A stretch of 64,000 nt of DNA from Trinickia symbiotica. GTDB taxonomy: Bacteria > Pseudomonadota > Gammaproteobacteria > Burkholderiales > Burkholderiaceae. The notes beneath the pieces are model-generated. The model was not told the DNA's origin and ran no database searches. It saw nothing but the letters and a program-made list of their open reading frames with translations. The position numbers and the translations under genes were made by a program. The DNA is taken from the NCBI RefSeq assembly GCF_002934455.1, contig NZ_PTIR01000006.1:186001-250000 (forward strand). The letters run 5' to 3'. Below are positions 1-9,363 of this stretch, piece by piece; the stretch's first letter is position 1; every line of letters begins with the position of its first letter.

Positions 1-506
1 CCATTGCCGCATAGGCGGCGCATGAAGCGCTCCACGGTCAGCACGTAGTCGTCGAGGCCGAAGCGGCCCTCGGCGAGCGGCACGTCGCGTGCGTTGGCCC
101 AGTCGGTCACGTAGACGTCGCCGTCCTCGAGCAGCGTTTCCACCGTCTCGCGCAGCATGACCGCGTGATGTCCGGCGAGCGGCGTGCAAAGCAGGATCGG
201 CGCGCCGCCGTCGAGCCGCGCGCGATGTTCGCCTCGCCGCGCGAACCGGCGCAACGCGCAAAACGCCACACGATCGACGACGGTTTCATCGACGTGAACG
301 CGTCGGCCGCCGAGCGTCACCGACGCGATCGCGAACGGCGGCGGCTCCAGCGTCGTCTTGAAGACGCGGCGCAGCCATTCGCAGCCGGGCATCGCGAGCG
401 ACTCGGGAGATTGCGCGGGCAGACCGCACGCCCGTGCGAGCGAGGCTGCCCATGTATCCATCCAGCGAATCAGCGCGCGCTGCGTCTCGAGCCAGTTGTA
501 GAGCAT
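1..506 (-). CDS. phaZ: Intracellular polyhydroxyalkanoate depolymerase, N-terminal part (gene runs off the window)
   Basis: Only the first ~168 codons are present; the gene continues beyond position 1. The reading frame starts at the ATG complementary to 504-506 (MLYNWLETQRALIRW...). Further in it reads PLAGHHAVMLRETVETLL, DVYVTDWANARDVPL and GRFGLDDYVLTVERFM. These are the conserved N-terminal blocks of the alpha/beta-hydrolase family that degrades intracellular poly-3-hydroxybutyrate granules (the 'APxSGH', 'DWxxAR' and 'LDDYxxxV' motifs). The nucleophile elbow lies outside the window and cannot be checked. No signal peptide is visible, which fits a cytoplasmic granule enzyme. It is divergent from ppiD with 179 nt between the two starts. 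The family call is good; substrate chain length is inferred. Confidence 0.78.
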   Translation of the reverse strand, partial: MLYNWLETQRALIRWMDTWAASLARACGLPAQSPESLAMPGCEWLRRVFKTTLEPPPFAIASVTLGGRRVHVDETVVDRVAFCALRRFARRGEHRARLDGGAPILLCTPLAGHHAVMLRETVETLLEDGDVYVTDWANARDVPLAEGRFGLDDYVLTVERFMRRLCGN

Positions 507-652
507 GAGCGTCTCCCGTCGGCACCACGCGCCGCGAGCCGGGAACGGCTGATTCCTCGGGCCTGCCGGGCGAGAGCCGATCAGCTATTGTCGGATCGGG
601 GCGAAGGGCTGGCAACTCACGGTTTACGCCAGGATGGGCTGCTGTTGTACTA

Positions 653-670
653 TTGGACGTTTTTGTCCAA
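653..670. promoter_or_regulatory. Inverted repeat just upstream of ppiD
   Basis: TTGGAC-GTTTTT-GTCCAA is a perfect 6-bp inverted repeat with a 6-nt T-rich centre, ending 15 nt before the ppiD ATG. It could be an operator or a hairpin in the 5' leader. No sigma-70 promoter can be assigned with confidence around it. Confidence 0.35.
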
Positions 671-685
671 CCTAACCCCTCACGC

Positions 686-2620
686 ATGCTCGATTTCTTT
701 CGCAACCACAAGCGCCTGATGATGCTCATGCTCGTCCTCGTCATCGTGCCGGGGCTGGGCTTCGTCGGTATCCAGGGCTTCCGTGGATTTTTCGACGAAA
801 GCGCCAATGTGGCGAGCGTCAATGGGCACAAGATCACGCGTGCCGAATTCGACAATGCGGTGCGCCAGCAGCTCGATCAGGCACGCCAGATCCTCGGCTC
901 GCGCTTCGACTCGAAGCTCTTCGACACGCCCGAGCGCCGGCAGCAATTGCTCGACAGCCTGATCCAGCAGCGCGCGCTGGCCGACGAGGCGCAGCGCGAG
1001 CATCTGACGGCGTCGGACGAGGCCGTGCGCCGGGCGCTGCTGGCCGACCCAGTCGTGTCGTCGCTGCGCAAGCCCGATGGCTCGATCGACCTCGACCGCT
1101 ACAAGGAACTGCTGGCGATGCAGGGCATGACGCCGGAACAATATGACGAACGCGTGCGTTACGGCCTCGCGATCGATCAGATTCCCGACAGCATCCAGGC
1201 GAGCGCCTTTACGCCGAAGAGCATGGCCGAGCAGCTCGCCAAGCTCGCGGAACAGCAGCGCACGGTTCAGTCGCTCGTATTGCATCCGGCCGACTACGCG
1301 TCGAAGGTCCAGCCGACCGACGCGCAGCTCGCGGCCTACTACGACGCGCATCGCGCCGAGTTCGCCACGCCACAGACGGCGACGATCCAATACGTCGTGT
1401 TCTCGCCGGCGACGCTCTCGGCGTCGATCGCTCCAAGTGACGCCGACGCGAAAAAGTATTACGACGAGAACATCGCGCGCTACACGACGCCGCGCGAAAT
1501 CCGCGTGAGCCAAATCCTGATCTCGTCACCGGCAACGGCCAGCGCGGCGGACGACGCCAAGGCCAAGGCGAAGGCGGAAAGCGTGCTGGCGGAGGTCAAG
1601 GCGCATCCCGATCAATTCGCCGACATCGCGAAGAAAGATTCGCAGGACCCGGGCTCGGCTTCGAAGGGCGGCGATCTCGGGTGGTCGACGGGCGGTGTGC
1701 TGACGGGCGACAAGGCATTCGATACGGCCGCTTTGGGCTTGAAGGGCAAGAATGCGATCAGCGGCATCGTTCGCTCGTCGTTCGGCTATCACGTCATCAT
1801 GCTGACGGATGAGAAGCCGTCCGTCGTGAAGCCGTTCGCCGACGTGAAAGACGACATCATGAAGGAGTTGAAGGCGCAACAGGCCACGAAGGCGTTCAGC
1901 GACGGATCGGACGGCTTCACGTCGACCGTTTACGAGCAGGCGAAGAGCCTTCAGCCCGCCGCGGACAAGTACAAGCTCAAGATCGAGACGGCGACGGTCA
2001 CCGACAAGCCGAGCCGCACGCTCCCTCCCGATAGCCCGCTCAACAATCCGAAGTTCCTGGCCGCCGTTTTTGCCAACGATGCGGTAAAGGACCACAACAA
2101 CACGCAGGCGATCGACGCTGGCAACAACACGCTGATCTCGGCACGCGTGACCGACTATAAGCCGGCGGCCACGCCTCCGCTCGCGTCGATCAAGGACGCC
2201 GTGCGCAACAAGTACGTGGCCGAGCAGGCGCTCGAGCTGGCGCGTAAAGACGGCACGGCAAAGCTCGCCGATTTCCAGAAATCGAAATCGACGGCAGGGT
2301 TCGGGCCCGAAACGAAGGTTTCCCGCACCGACGCGCAGGGCGTGCCGCCGCCCGCGCTCGCCGCGGTTTTCAAGGTCGATGCGAGCAAGCTGCCCGCGTA
2401 CGTCGGCGTCGATCTCGGCGACGCCGGCTACGGCATCTACCGCGTCAACGCCGTGGTGCCGGGCGCGCCGATCGATCCGGCGCGGCTTGCGGCTGCGCAG
2501 CAGCAGCTCGCCCAGATCAGCGCGCAGGAGGATATCGAGGCCTACCTCGCCGGGCTGCGCGCCCGCTCGAAGGTCAAGATGTATGGCTCGCTAGAGGGCA
2601 AGCAAGGCGACGGCAGCTAA
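686..2620 (+). CDS. ppiD: SurA N-terminal domain / PpiD-like periplasmic peptidyl-prolyl isomerase
   Basis: A 644-aa inner-membrane-anchored folding factor. Residues ~11-32 form one hydrophobic segment (LMMLMLVLVIVPGLGFVGIQ). The SurA/PpiD chaperone region follows. A parvulin (PpiC) domain lies at about residues 270-380, with the family blocks RVSQILIS, DPGSASKGGDLGW and SSFGYHVIMLTD. A second chaperone half fills the C terminus. The family helps newly exported outer-membrane and periplasmic proteins leave the Sec translocon and fold. The ATG at 686 was chosen because the frame upstream to 653 starts with TTG and adds only a non-hydrophobic tail. Length matches PpiD (~620-645 aa). The next gene (tesA) is convergent with 57 nt between. 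Confidence 0.9.
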   Translation: MLDFFRNHKRLMMLMLVLVIVPGLGFVGIQGFRGFFDESANVASVNGHKITRAEFDNAVRQQLDQARQILGSRFDSKLFDTPERRQQLLDSLIQQRALADEAQREHLTASDEAVRRALLADPVVSSLRKPDGSIDLDRYKELLAMQGMTPEQYDERVRYGLAIDQIPDSIQASAFTPKSMAEQLAKLAEQQRTVQSLVLHPADYASKVQPTDAQLAAYYDAHRAEFATPQTATIQYVVFSPATLSASIAPSDADAKKYYDENIARYTTPREIRVSQILISSPATASAADDAKAKAKAESVLAEVKAHPDQFADIAKKDSQDPGSASKGGDLGWSTGGVLTGDKAFDTAALGLKGKNAISGIVRSSFGYHVIMLTDEKPSVVKPFADVKDDIMKELKAQQATKAFSDGSDGFTSTVYEQAKSLQPAADKYKLKIETATVTDKPSRTLPPDSPLNNPKFLAAVFANDAVKDHNNTQAIDAGNNTLISARVTDYKPAATPPLASIKDAVRNKYVAEQALELARKDGTAKLADFQKSKSTAGFGPETKVSRTDAQGVPPPALAAVFKVDASKLPAYVGVDLGDAGYGIYRVNAVVPGAPIDPARLAAAQQQLAQISAQEDIEAYLAGLRARSKVKMYGSLEGKQGDGS

Positions 2621-2633
2621 CAGCCAGGCGGCG

Positions 2634-2658
2634 CCGCTCCGGTGGTGCCGCGGAGCGG
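2634..2658. terminator. Possible bidirectional terminator hairpin between ppiD and tesA
   Basis: CCGCTCCG and CGGAGCGG pair perfectly over 8 bp around a 9-nt loop, in the 57-nt gap between two convergent genes. Neither strand has a T-run after the stem, so efficient intrinsic termination is uncertain. Confidence 0.35.
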
Positions 2659-2677
2659 GGCTGCTCGCGCCGCTGCC

Positions 2678-3466
2678 TCACCGCCGCAGCAGCGGCGCAA
2701 GCGCCGGCCAGACGTTGTCGAGCAGTACCGTCTGCGCCTGTTGGTTCGGATGCATCTGGTCAGCCTGAAACATTTCGGGCTTGTTTTCGATCCCCGCGAG
2801 CAGAAACGGCACGAGCCGCACGTTGAATTCCTTCGCGAGCGTCCCGTAGATCGCGTGGAAGCGTTGCGTGTAAGCCGGCCCGTAATTGGACGGCACGTAC
2901 ATGCCGACAAGCACCACTTTCGCGCGAGCCTGCTGAGCTTCTTCGACGATCGTGCGCAGATTGTCTTCCGTCGTCGAGAGCGGCACGCCGCGCAGCGCAT
3001 CGTTGGCGCCGAGCTCCACGATGACGATCGACGGCTTCAGGCGCGCGATCAGCTCGGGCATGCGCGCCCGTCCGCCGCTTGTCGTGTCGCCGCTGATGCT
3101 CGCATTCGCGACGCTATAATCGATCCGCTCATCGGCGAGACGCCGGCGCAGCAACGCAACCCAGCCCGTGTCGCGCGGCAATCCGTACTCGGCCGAGATG
3201 CTGTCGCCGAGCACGACGATGACGGGCCGCGACGACTCGGCCGCGACGGCGGCGTCTGCGGCCGGCGGCCACGCGAACGTCGCCGCGGCGAGGACGGCTA
3301 CCGCGGCAACGGCGCGGCGGAACGTTTGCTTCGCGCGAGCGCGTCTCGGCGAAGCCAGGGCGGTAAGCCCGGCAAGCCTGGCGAGCCGAGCGGCGGTATC
3401 TGCAACGACACGCGAAGGCGGGCCGTCCCTATCGAAGGTATTCACTCTCGAGCGATGCTTCTTCAT
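2678..3466 (-). CDS. tesA: Arylesterase / lysophospholipase, SGNH hydrolase (TesA family)
   Basis: A 262-aa periplasmic GDSL/SGNH hydrolase. The four blocks are visible: VVLGDSISAEYGL (catalytic Ser), SGDTTSGG (block II Gly), ELGANDALRG (block III Asn) and DQMHPNQQAQ (catalytic Asp and His). An N-terminal hydrophobic segment (AVAAVAVLAAATFA) is preceded by a long basic stretch. This makes the signal peptide unusually extended from the ATG at 3466, so a later GTG or TTG start is possible. TesA hydrolyses acyl-thioesters and esters in the periplasm. The gene is divergent from ybbA, as in E. coli, but here the two start codons overlap by 2 nt, leaving each promoter inside the other gene. Confidence 0.88.
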   Translation of the reverse strand: MKKHRSRVNTFDRDGPPSRVVADTAARLARLAGLTALASPRRARAKQTFRRAVAAVAVLAAATFAWPPAADAAVAAESSRPVIVVLGDSISAEYGLPRDTGWVALLRRRLADERIDYSVANASISGDTTSGGRARMPELIARLKPSIVIVELGANDALRGVPLSTTEDNLRTIVEEAQQARAKVVLVGMYVPSNYGPAYTQRFHAIYGTLAKEFNVRLVPFLLAGIENKPEMFQADQMHPNQQAQTVLLDNVWPALAPLLRR

Positions 3467-4151
3467 GCAAGAAAATATCGAGCCCATCATCGAAGTGCGG
3501 AAGTTGTGCAAGAGGGTCAAGGATGCAACAGGGGAGCTCACGATACTCGACGACATCGACCTCGATGTCATGCCCGGCAGCAGCGTGGCGATCGTGGGCG
3601 CCTCGGGGTCGGGCAAGTCGACGCTGCTCGGCTTGCTCGCGGGGTTGGACAACGCGACTTCGGGGTCGGTTCGGCTCTTCGGCCGTGAGCTGGCGGCACT
3701 TTCCGAGGACGAGCGGGCGCACTTGCGCAACGGTTCCGTCGGCTTCGTTTTTCAATCGTTCCAATTGATGCCCCATCTGACCGCGCTCGAGAACGTGCGG
3801 CTGCCCCTCGAACTGCAAGGCGGCGTACTGGCGCACGAGGCCTCGCGGCGCGCGCGTGCGCTATTGGAGCAGGTGGGGCTCGGCGCGCGCACGGCGCACT
3901 ATCCGAAGCTGCTCTCGGGCGGAGAACAGCAGCGTGTCGCGCTGGCGCGCGCTTTCGTCACCGAGCCCGCGATTCTTTTCGCCGACGAGCCCACCGGCAG
4001 CCTCGACGCCGCGACGGGCCACGCCGTCATCGACCTGATGTTCCGGATGAACGCGGCGCACGGCGCGACGCTCGTGCTCGTCACGCACGACATCGAGCTT
4101 GCGCGTCGTTGCGCGCGCGTCGTGACGCTCGATGCCGGCCGAGTGACATGA
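3465..4151 (+). CDS. ybbA: ABC transporter ATP-binding protein, YbbA/LolD-like
   Basis: A 228-aa cytoplasmic ATPase. Walker A is GASGSGKS (near residue 45), the Q-loop is FVFQSFQLMPHL, the signature is LSGGEQQRVALARA, Walker B is ILFADEPTGSLD and the H-loop is VLVTHD. The MacB/LolD/YbbA type is indicated by the ~225-aa length and LMPHLTALENV. YbbA normally works with the large FtsX-type permease YbbP, but the next gene downstream is convergent pgi, 6 nt away, so no permease is co-transcribed. The ATG at 3465 begins MQENIEPIIEVRKLCK. The partner may be elsewhere in the genome or may have been lost. Confidence 0.87.
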   Translation: MQENIEPIIEVRKLCKRVKDATGELTILDDIDLDVMPGSSVAIVGASGSGKSTLLGLLAGLDNATSGSVRLFGRELAALSEDERAHLRNGSVGFVFQSFQLMPHLTALENVRLPLELQGGVLAHEASRRARALLEQVGLGARTAHYPKLLSGGEQQRVALARAFVTEPAILFADEPTGSLDAATGHAVIDLMFRMNAAHGATLVLVTHDIELARRCARVVTLDAGRVT

Positions 4152-4157
4152 TGCTCG

Positions 4158-5780
4158 TCAGTTCGCCTTCGCCGCGCTTCTCGCCCGTTCGATCAGCGCC
4201 GAAGTCGACGAATCGTGCTTCGCGGGATCGAACACCGGTGCGGTAAGGTCGGCTTCGACGACCTTGCCGAGAATCTTGCCGAGCTCGACGCCCCATTGAT
4301 CGAACGGGTTGATGTTCCAGACCGTGGCCTGCACGAGCACCTTGTGCTCGTAGAGCGCGATCAGCGCGCCGAGCGAGCCCGGCGTCAGCGCATCGAGCAG
4401 CAGCGTCGTGGACGGGCGATTGCCGGGGAACACGAGATGCGGCACGAGCTCCGGCTTGTCGGGGCCGGCCACTCTCGTCGCCTCGTCGACGGTGCGACCG
4501 AGCATCAGCGCCTCGCTCTGGGCAAAGCAGTTCGCGAGCAGCTTCGGATGATGGCTCGCGAGCGGATGCTCGGGCCTGAGGACGGCGATAAAGTCGATCG
4601 GCACGATCGTCGGCCCCTGATGCAGCATCTGGAAGAATGCATGCTGGCCGTTCGTGCCGGGCTCGCCCCAGGTGACGGCCGATGTCGGATAGTCGACGAA
4701 GCCGCCGTCGAGCCGCGCCGACTTGCCGTTGCTCTCCATCTCGAGCTGCTGCAAGTACGAAGGCAGGAAATGGAGCGCCTCAGAGTAGGGCGCGACGAGG
4801 TAACTCTGTGATTCGAAGAAGTTGCGATACCAGATACCGACGAGTCCCATCAGCACCGGCAGATTGCGCTCGAGCGGCGCCTCGCGAAAATGCGCGTCCA
4901 TGCCGGCAGCCCCCGCGAGCAGCGCGTCAAACTGCAGCGGCCCGATCGCGATCATGATCGAGAGCCCGACTGCCGACCACAGCGAGTATCGCCCGCCCAC
5001 CCAGTCCCACATCTGAAACACGTTATCGTGCGCGATGCCGAACTTGACGACCTCGGCCGGATTCGCCGATACGCCGACGAAATGCTTGGCGAGCGCGCTC
5101 TCCGGGCAGCCCTTCGCGACGAACCAGTCGCGCAGCGAGCGGGCGTTCGTCATCGTCTCGAGCGTCGTGAATGTCTTCGACACGACGATGACGAGCGTTT
5201 CTTCGGCGTCGATGCGGTCCATGACGCGCGCGAGATCGGCCCCGTCGACATTCGAGACGAAGTACGTGGAAATCTCGGGATGCGACAGGTGATCGAGCGC
5301 ATGAACGACCATCTTCGGCCCGAGGTCCGAGCCGCCGATACCGATGTTCACGACATGGCGGATGCGCTTGCCCGTGTAACCCGTCCATGCGCCGTTGCGC
5401 ACGCGCTCGGCGAATGCGGCCATCTTCCCGCGCTCGGCCGCGACCTCGGCATGGTAGGGCGCGTCCGCGCGCGTGGCGCGAAGCGCCGTATGCAAGGCGG
5501 CCCGGCCCTCGGTCGGATTGACGATCTCGCCCGCGAACATCGCGTCGCGGCGTTTCTCGACGCCGGCTTCGCGCGCGAGCGCGACGAGCAGGCTCAGCGT
5601 CTCCTCAGTGATACGGTTCTTCGAAAAATCGGCGGCGAGACCGCCGCCTTCGAACGTGAAGCGCTCGGCGCGCGAGGGCTTGCCGCTATCGGCGGCGAAC
5701 CAGTCGCGCAGTCGCGCATCGCGAATGTGTTCGTAGTGCGCTTTGAGCGCGGACCAGGAAGAAAGCGAGTTCGGCGTCAT
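4158..5780 (-). CDS. pgi: Glucose-6-phosphate isomerase
   Basis: A 540-aa cytoplasmic enzyme interconverting glucose-6-phosphate and fructose-6-phosphate in glycolysis and gluconeogenesis. PGI signatures are present: [31 protein letters not shown] (phosphate loop), [19 protein letters not shown] (catalytic Glu and His region), [13 protein letters not shown], and [15 protein letters not shown] (C-terminal catalytic Lys). The start MTPNSLSSW at 5780 was chosen over longer in-frame options because it gives the usual length and N terminus. It lies 123 nt downstream of nnr on the same strand and converges on ybbA. Confidence 0.97.
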   Translation of the reverse strand: MTPNSLSSWSALKAHYEHIRDARLRDWFAADSGKPSRAERFTFEGGGLAADFSKNRITEETLSLLVALAREAGVEKRRDAMFAGEIVNPTEGRAALHTALRATRADAPYHAEVAAERGKMAAFAERVRNGAWTGYTGKRIRHVVNIGIGGSDLGPKMVVHALDHLSHPEISTYFVSNVDGADLARVMDRIDAEETLVIVVSKTFTTLETMTNARSLRDWFVAKGCPESALAKHFVGVSANPAEVVKFGIAHDNVFQMWDWVGGRYSLWSAVGLSIMIAIGPLQFDALLAGAAGMDAHFREAPLERNLPVLMGLVGIWYRNFFESQSYLVAPYSEALHFLPSYLQQLEMESNGKSARLDGGFVDYPTSAVTWGEPGTNGQHAFFQMLHQGPTIVPIDFIAVLRPEHPLASHHPKLLANCFAQSEALMLGRTVDEATRVAGPDKPELVPHLVFPGNRPSTTLLLDALTPGSLGALIALYEHKVLVQATVWNINPFDQWGVELGKILGKVVEADLTAPVFDPAKHDSSTSALIERARSAAKAN

Positions 5781-5903
5781 GGTATCGGTCGGAAATGGGC
5801 GGGTACGTGATGCCAGGCTGCGGTCAATCAGTATAGCGGCGTTGAATGCCGTTCCACAGCATCGTCCGCAAGCCGCCGTCAAATTGGCGGGGCGACGGGG
5901 TCG

Positions 5904-7532
5904 CTACCCACGGGCCGGATAGATCAGGCGATTGAGCGAGGCGCGTACCGCGGGCGCGAGTTCGCTGGCCGTGAGGCCCGCGGGTCCGGCGCCGCCTGCG
6001 ACGAGCGTATCGGCCGCGAGCCCGTGCAGGTAGACGCCCGCCAGCGCAGCCTCGTAAGCCGGCAGGCGTTGCGCCAGCAACGCGCCGATGATGCCGCCGA
6101 GCGCGTCGCCGGTCCCCCCCGTGGCGAGCGCGGCGTTGCCGGTTGGATTGACGGCGGTACGGCCATCGGGCGCCGCCACGACGGTTCCGGCGCCCTTCAG
6201 CACGACGACGGCGCCGAAGCGGCTAGTCAGCGTGCGTGCCGCGGCGAGCCGATCGCGCTGGACAGCCGCCGCATTGACACCGATGAGACGGGCGGCCTCC
6301 AGCGGATGCGGAGTCAGCACGCAGACGTGGCCGGCCGCGCCCCGCGCGGCGAGCGCGGCGCCAAGCTTCTCATCGTCGGCGAGGAGATTGAGCGCGTCGG
6401 CGTCCAAAAGTTTCGGCACATCCAGTTCTACCGCTTTCAGAAGAATCTCGGCCGCAATAGCGCGTCGACCCATCCCGGAGCCGAGCGCCAGCGCGTCCAT
6501 TTCTTCGAGCGCGAACGCATGCCCCGAATCGAGCGGATGCAGCATCAACTCGGGATGGGGCGGATCGTAAGGCGGTGAGCCCGCGCCGACGAAGGCCACG
6601 TGCACTTTGCCGGCGCCCGCATGGAGCGCCGCGCGCGCGGCCAGAATCGGCGCGCCGCACATGCCCGTATCGCCGCCGACGACGGCGAGGCTTCCGAACG
6701 TGCCCTTATGCGCGGCGAACGCGCGTGGCGGGAAGGCGGCGCAGAACAGGGCGGGCGCGTTGAGCAACGTGATGGCTGTGCCGGCCGTACCGGCGGGCGC
6801 GGGATGCAGCGCGGCGGCGGTGCCGTCGTGCGCCTCGACGCCGAGCGGCGCGACGGCGATCTCGCCCGCGAGGTCGCGGCCGTGCGTCATGTAAAGGCCC
6901 GGCTTCGCGCCGAGAAACGTGATCGTGTGCGTTGCCCGGACGGCCGGGCCATGGCCCACCAGGTTGCCCGAGTCGCTGTCGAGGCCGCTCGGCACGTCGA
7001 GCGCGAGCACGGGTTTTCCGGCGCCGGCCGCTTGCGCGATCCGTTGAGCCAACTCGGCGAAGAGGCCTTCGAGAGGGCGGGCCAGCCCGATACCGAACAG
7101 GCCGTCGACGAGCCAGCCGTAGCCATCGAACGAGACGGGGGCGCCAGCCGAAATGGGCACGCCGGCCGCGCGGGCGCGGGCAAGCGCCCAGCGGGCATCG
7201 TCGGGCTTGACCTCGACTGGCATGCAGACCTCGACGTCGACGCCGGCCTTACGCAACTCGGTCGCGCAGACGAGCGCGTCGCCGCCGTTGTTGCCGGGCC
7301 CCGCCGCGAGCCACACCGTCCGGCCGGCCGCGAGCGAGCCGTCATGTTCGGCCAGTTCGAGCAGACAGCGCGCCGCGGCCGCGCCGGCCCGCGCCATCAG
7401 CGTGTTGGCCGGCAAGCGCGCGCCCTCGCGCGCTTCGATCGCGCGCAGCTCGGCAACGGTGTAAAGCGGCAAGGGCCGCTCGTGGGGATTGACGAAGACG
7501 GGAGAGGCGGGGCGAGAGGCGGCTTCGGTCAT
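5904..7532 (-). CDS. nnr: Bifunctional NAD(P)H-hydrate epimerase / ADP-dependent NAD(P)H-hydrate dehydratase
   Basis: A 542-aa metabolite-repair enzyme. The N-terminal YjeF_N half (residues ~20-230) epimerises R- and S-NAD(P)HX; it carries AAGPGNNGGDALVCATEL and LDVPSGLDSDSG. The C-terminal YjeF_C half (ribokinase-like, ~250-540) dehydrates S-NAD(P)HX back to NAD(P)H; it carries LLDADALNLL, LTPHPLEAARLIG and ATGGTGDALGGIIGALLA. The start MTEAASRPASP at 7532 gives the family length; the upstream in-frame extension is unlike the family. Its position next to pgi and a flavin dehydrogenase is typical gene packing rather than evidence of a shared pathway. Confidence 0.94.
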   Translation of the reverse strand: MTEAASRPASPVFVNPHERPLPLYTVAELRAIEAREGARLPANTLMARAGAAAARCLLELAEHDGSLAAGRTVWLAAGPGNNGGDALVCATELRKAGVDVEVCMPVEVKPDDARWALARARAAGVPISAGAPVSFDGYGWLVDGLFGIGLARPLEGLFAELAQRIAQAAGAGKPVLALDVPSGLDSDSGNLVGHGPAVRATHTITFLGAKPGLYMTHGRDLAGEIAVAPLGVEAHDGTAAALHPAPAGTAGTAITLLNAPALFCAAFPPRAFAAHKGTFGSLAVVGGDTGMCGAPILAARAALHAGAGKVHVAFVGAGSPPYDPPHPELMLHPLDSGHAFALEEMDALALGSGMGRRAIAAEILLKAVELDVPKLLDADALNLLADDEKLGAALAARGAAGHVCVLTPHPLEAARLIGVNAAAVQRDRLAAARTLTSRFGAVVVLKGAGTVVAAPDGRTAVNPTGNAALATGGTGDALGGIIGALLAQRLPAYEAALAGVYLHGLAADTLVAGGAGPAGLTASELAPAVRASLNRLIYPARG

Positions 7533-7655
7533 GGTCGGGCGAGCGGGCGTTGAGGATCGGCGCGGCATTGCGCCGGGCGACGTGACTTCGACGCCATGAC
7601 ATGCACAGCGCATGCAAGGCGCCGGGGCGCCGGGGTTGGATCCGCCCGCGCCGCC

Positions 7656-8957
7656 TCAGTCGACGAAACGATCGGCGCGCAGCGCGGCCAACGTATCGGG
7701 CGGCACGCCGGGCGCGGTGCCGCTCACGAGATCCGCGATCACTTTAGCAGACCCGCAGGCAAGCCCCCAGCCGGCCGGCCCGTGCCCGAAATTGAGGAAG
7801 AGCCGCGGGTGCAGCGCCTGGCCCACGACGGGCAGGCCGTCCGGCGAAAGCAGCTTGATGCCATCCCATGCATGAGCCGCGGAAATTCGAGCGGCGCCGG
7901 GAATCCAGTCGTGCGTGGCCTGCGCGAGAGCGGCCGTCGCCGCCTTCGCAAGCGGCTCGGCCGGCGGCTTCGCCACGTCGCGCTCCGGCTGCACGAGGGC
8001 CGCGCCCGCCACGCGCACGCGCTGATTCGCGCGCGTCATCGTGATGCGCTTCGTCGTATCGACGACGGTGAGATGCGGGGCCCGCTCCTCGTAGGCGATC
8101 GGCGCCGTCAGCGCGAACAAGCGGGCAGGATGCAGCGGCAGGCGCAGCCCCGAGCGCTCGATGAGCGCGAGGCTGCCCGCGCCCGCCGCCACGACGATCG
8201 CGTCGGCCGAGACGACATCGACGTCGCGCGAGCTCGAGCGCTCGCCCTCGGCGGGAGCCAGTTCGACGGCGGCGCGCGCGTTATCCAAGCGCAGCGTCGC
8301 AACCGCGCGGCCGAACTTGAAGTGAACGCCGCTTTCGTCTTCGAGGGACTGCTTGAGCAGCTTCGTGAAGAGCGGACAGTTGGCCATCCGCTCCTGTTGG
8401 AAGAGCACGCCGCCCGCGAAAGCGGGGTCCGTCGGCACCGAATGTTCGATTTCGCCGCATTCGTCGGCCGAAAGCACGTGATGCCTGACTTCGAACTCGC
8501 GGAGCAGGTCGAGCGCGCTTTGCGCCTCTTCCCAGTCGCGCGCATGGCGCACGACGTGCAGGACGCCGCTCGTTTGCTCGAAATCGAGGCCGAGACGCGT
8601 CTCGATGGCCTCCATCGTTTCGCGGGCGACGTCGACGAGCGGCTTGAGCCGCCGGTATTGCGCGCAAAACGCGTCATGCTCGGCGAGCCGTGCGAGACGT
8701 TGCATGAAGCGTCGCGTGGCCGAGTCGAACCCCGGCTTGTAGACGATCCCGCCGCGCGGCGCGCGCGCCGTTTTCATGAAGGTCGGCCCGAACCAGACGT
8801 CGAGCGGCGTCGGCAGAACCGCGCCGCCGTGTCCGTACGTGGCACCTTGTGCGACGGTTGCATGACGCTCGATGACGCAGACGCGGTGGCCCGCCGCGTG
8901 CAACTGATATGCGGTGGCGACCCCGACGATTCCGCCGCCTATGACGATGACATCCAT
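7656..8957 (-). CDS. dadA: D-amino acid dehydrogenase (DadA-like FAD oxidoreductase)
   Basis: A 433-aa FAD-dependent oxidoreductase. The N terminus MDVIVIGGGIVGVATAYQL is a Rossmann FAD-binding motif (GxGxxG) starting at residue 1-2, which fixes the start at 8957. The C-terminal FAD block reads FLNFGHGPAGWGLACGSAK, and ISAAHAWDGIKLLSPDGLPV is characteristic of DadA/glycine-oxidase relatives. The family deaminates D-amino acids to 2-oxo acids, passing electrons to the quinone pool at the membrane. No alanine racemase (dadX) lies nearby, so a dad operon role is not supported here. Other DAO-family substrates such as glycine or hydroxyproline isomers are possible. Confidence 0.85.
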   Translation of the reverse strand: MDVIVIGGGIVGVATAYQLHAAGHRVCVIERHATVAQGATYGHGGAVLPTPLDVWFGPTFMKTARAPRGGIVYKPGFDSATRRFMQRLARLAEHDAFCAQYRRLKPLVDVARETMEAIETRLGLDFEQTSGVLHVVRHARDWEEAQSALDLLREFEVRHHVLSADECGEIEHSVPTDPAFAGGVLFQQERMANCPLFTKLLKQSLEDESGVHFKFGRAVATLRLDNARAAVELAPAEGERSSSRDVDVVSADAIVVAAGAGSLALIERSGLRLPLHPARLFALTAPIAYEERAPHLTVVDTTKRITMTRANQRVRVAGAALVQPERDVAKPPAEPLAKAATAALAQATHDWIPGAARISAAHAWDGIKLLSPDGLPVVGQALHPRLFLNFGHGPAGWGLACGSAKVIADLVSGTAPGVPPDTLAALRADRFVD

Positions 8958-9250
8958 GAATGGTTCTTTCGATGCGCTGCAACCTGCCGCGAGCCGCCGC
9001 ACGCCGCGTTCGATCGCGTCGTGTCCGACGGCCGGCGCCGCGCCCCGTGCAACGATCGCGTTGGCCATGCGGCGCCGGTGAAGCAAACCGCGCATCATAG
9101 CGCCAAAACGGGCGATGCGCCTCGCCTGCGCAGGCGAAAGCAGGGTGCCCACGCGAGAGCGGGCATGGCCCGTCGACGCTTGCAAGCGTCGGCGTGCGCG
9201 GACGAGCTGCCGCGCATGACGGCTTGGCTTATTGGGGGCCGAGTTCCGGG

Positions 9251-9256
9251 TATAAT
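9251..9256 (+). promoter_or_regulatory. -10 box of the purL promoter
   Basis: A perfect TATAAT sits 108 nt upstream of the purL ATG. The -35 is unclear: TTGGCT at 9224-9229 has a 21-nt spacer, and TTATTG at 9229-9234 has a 16-nt spacer but poor match. The implied leader is ~100 nt. Confidence 0.55.
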
Positions 9257-9363
9257 CTCGGTCTTCCTTCGCATCACGTCGTCTGCATGCGCAAGAGGGA
9301 TCGGTTCTGAGCCCGATCGTCCGCCCGGCGCTAAGCGCGACTCAACGACGCCCACGTCTTTTC

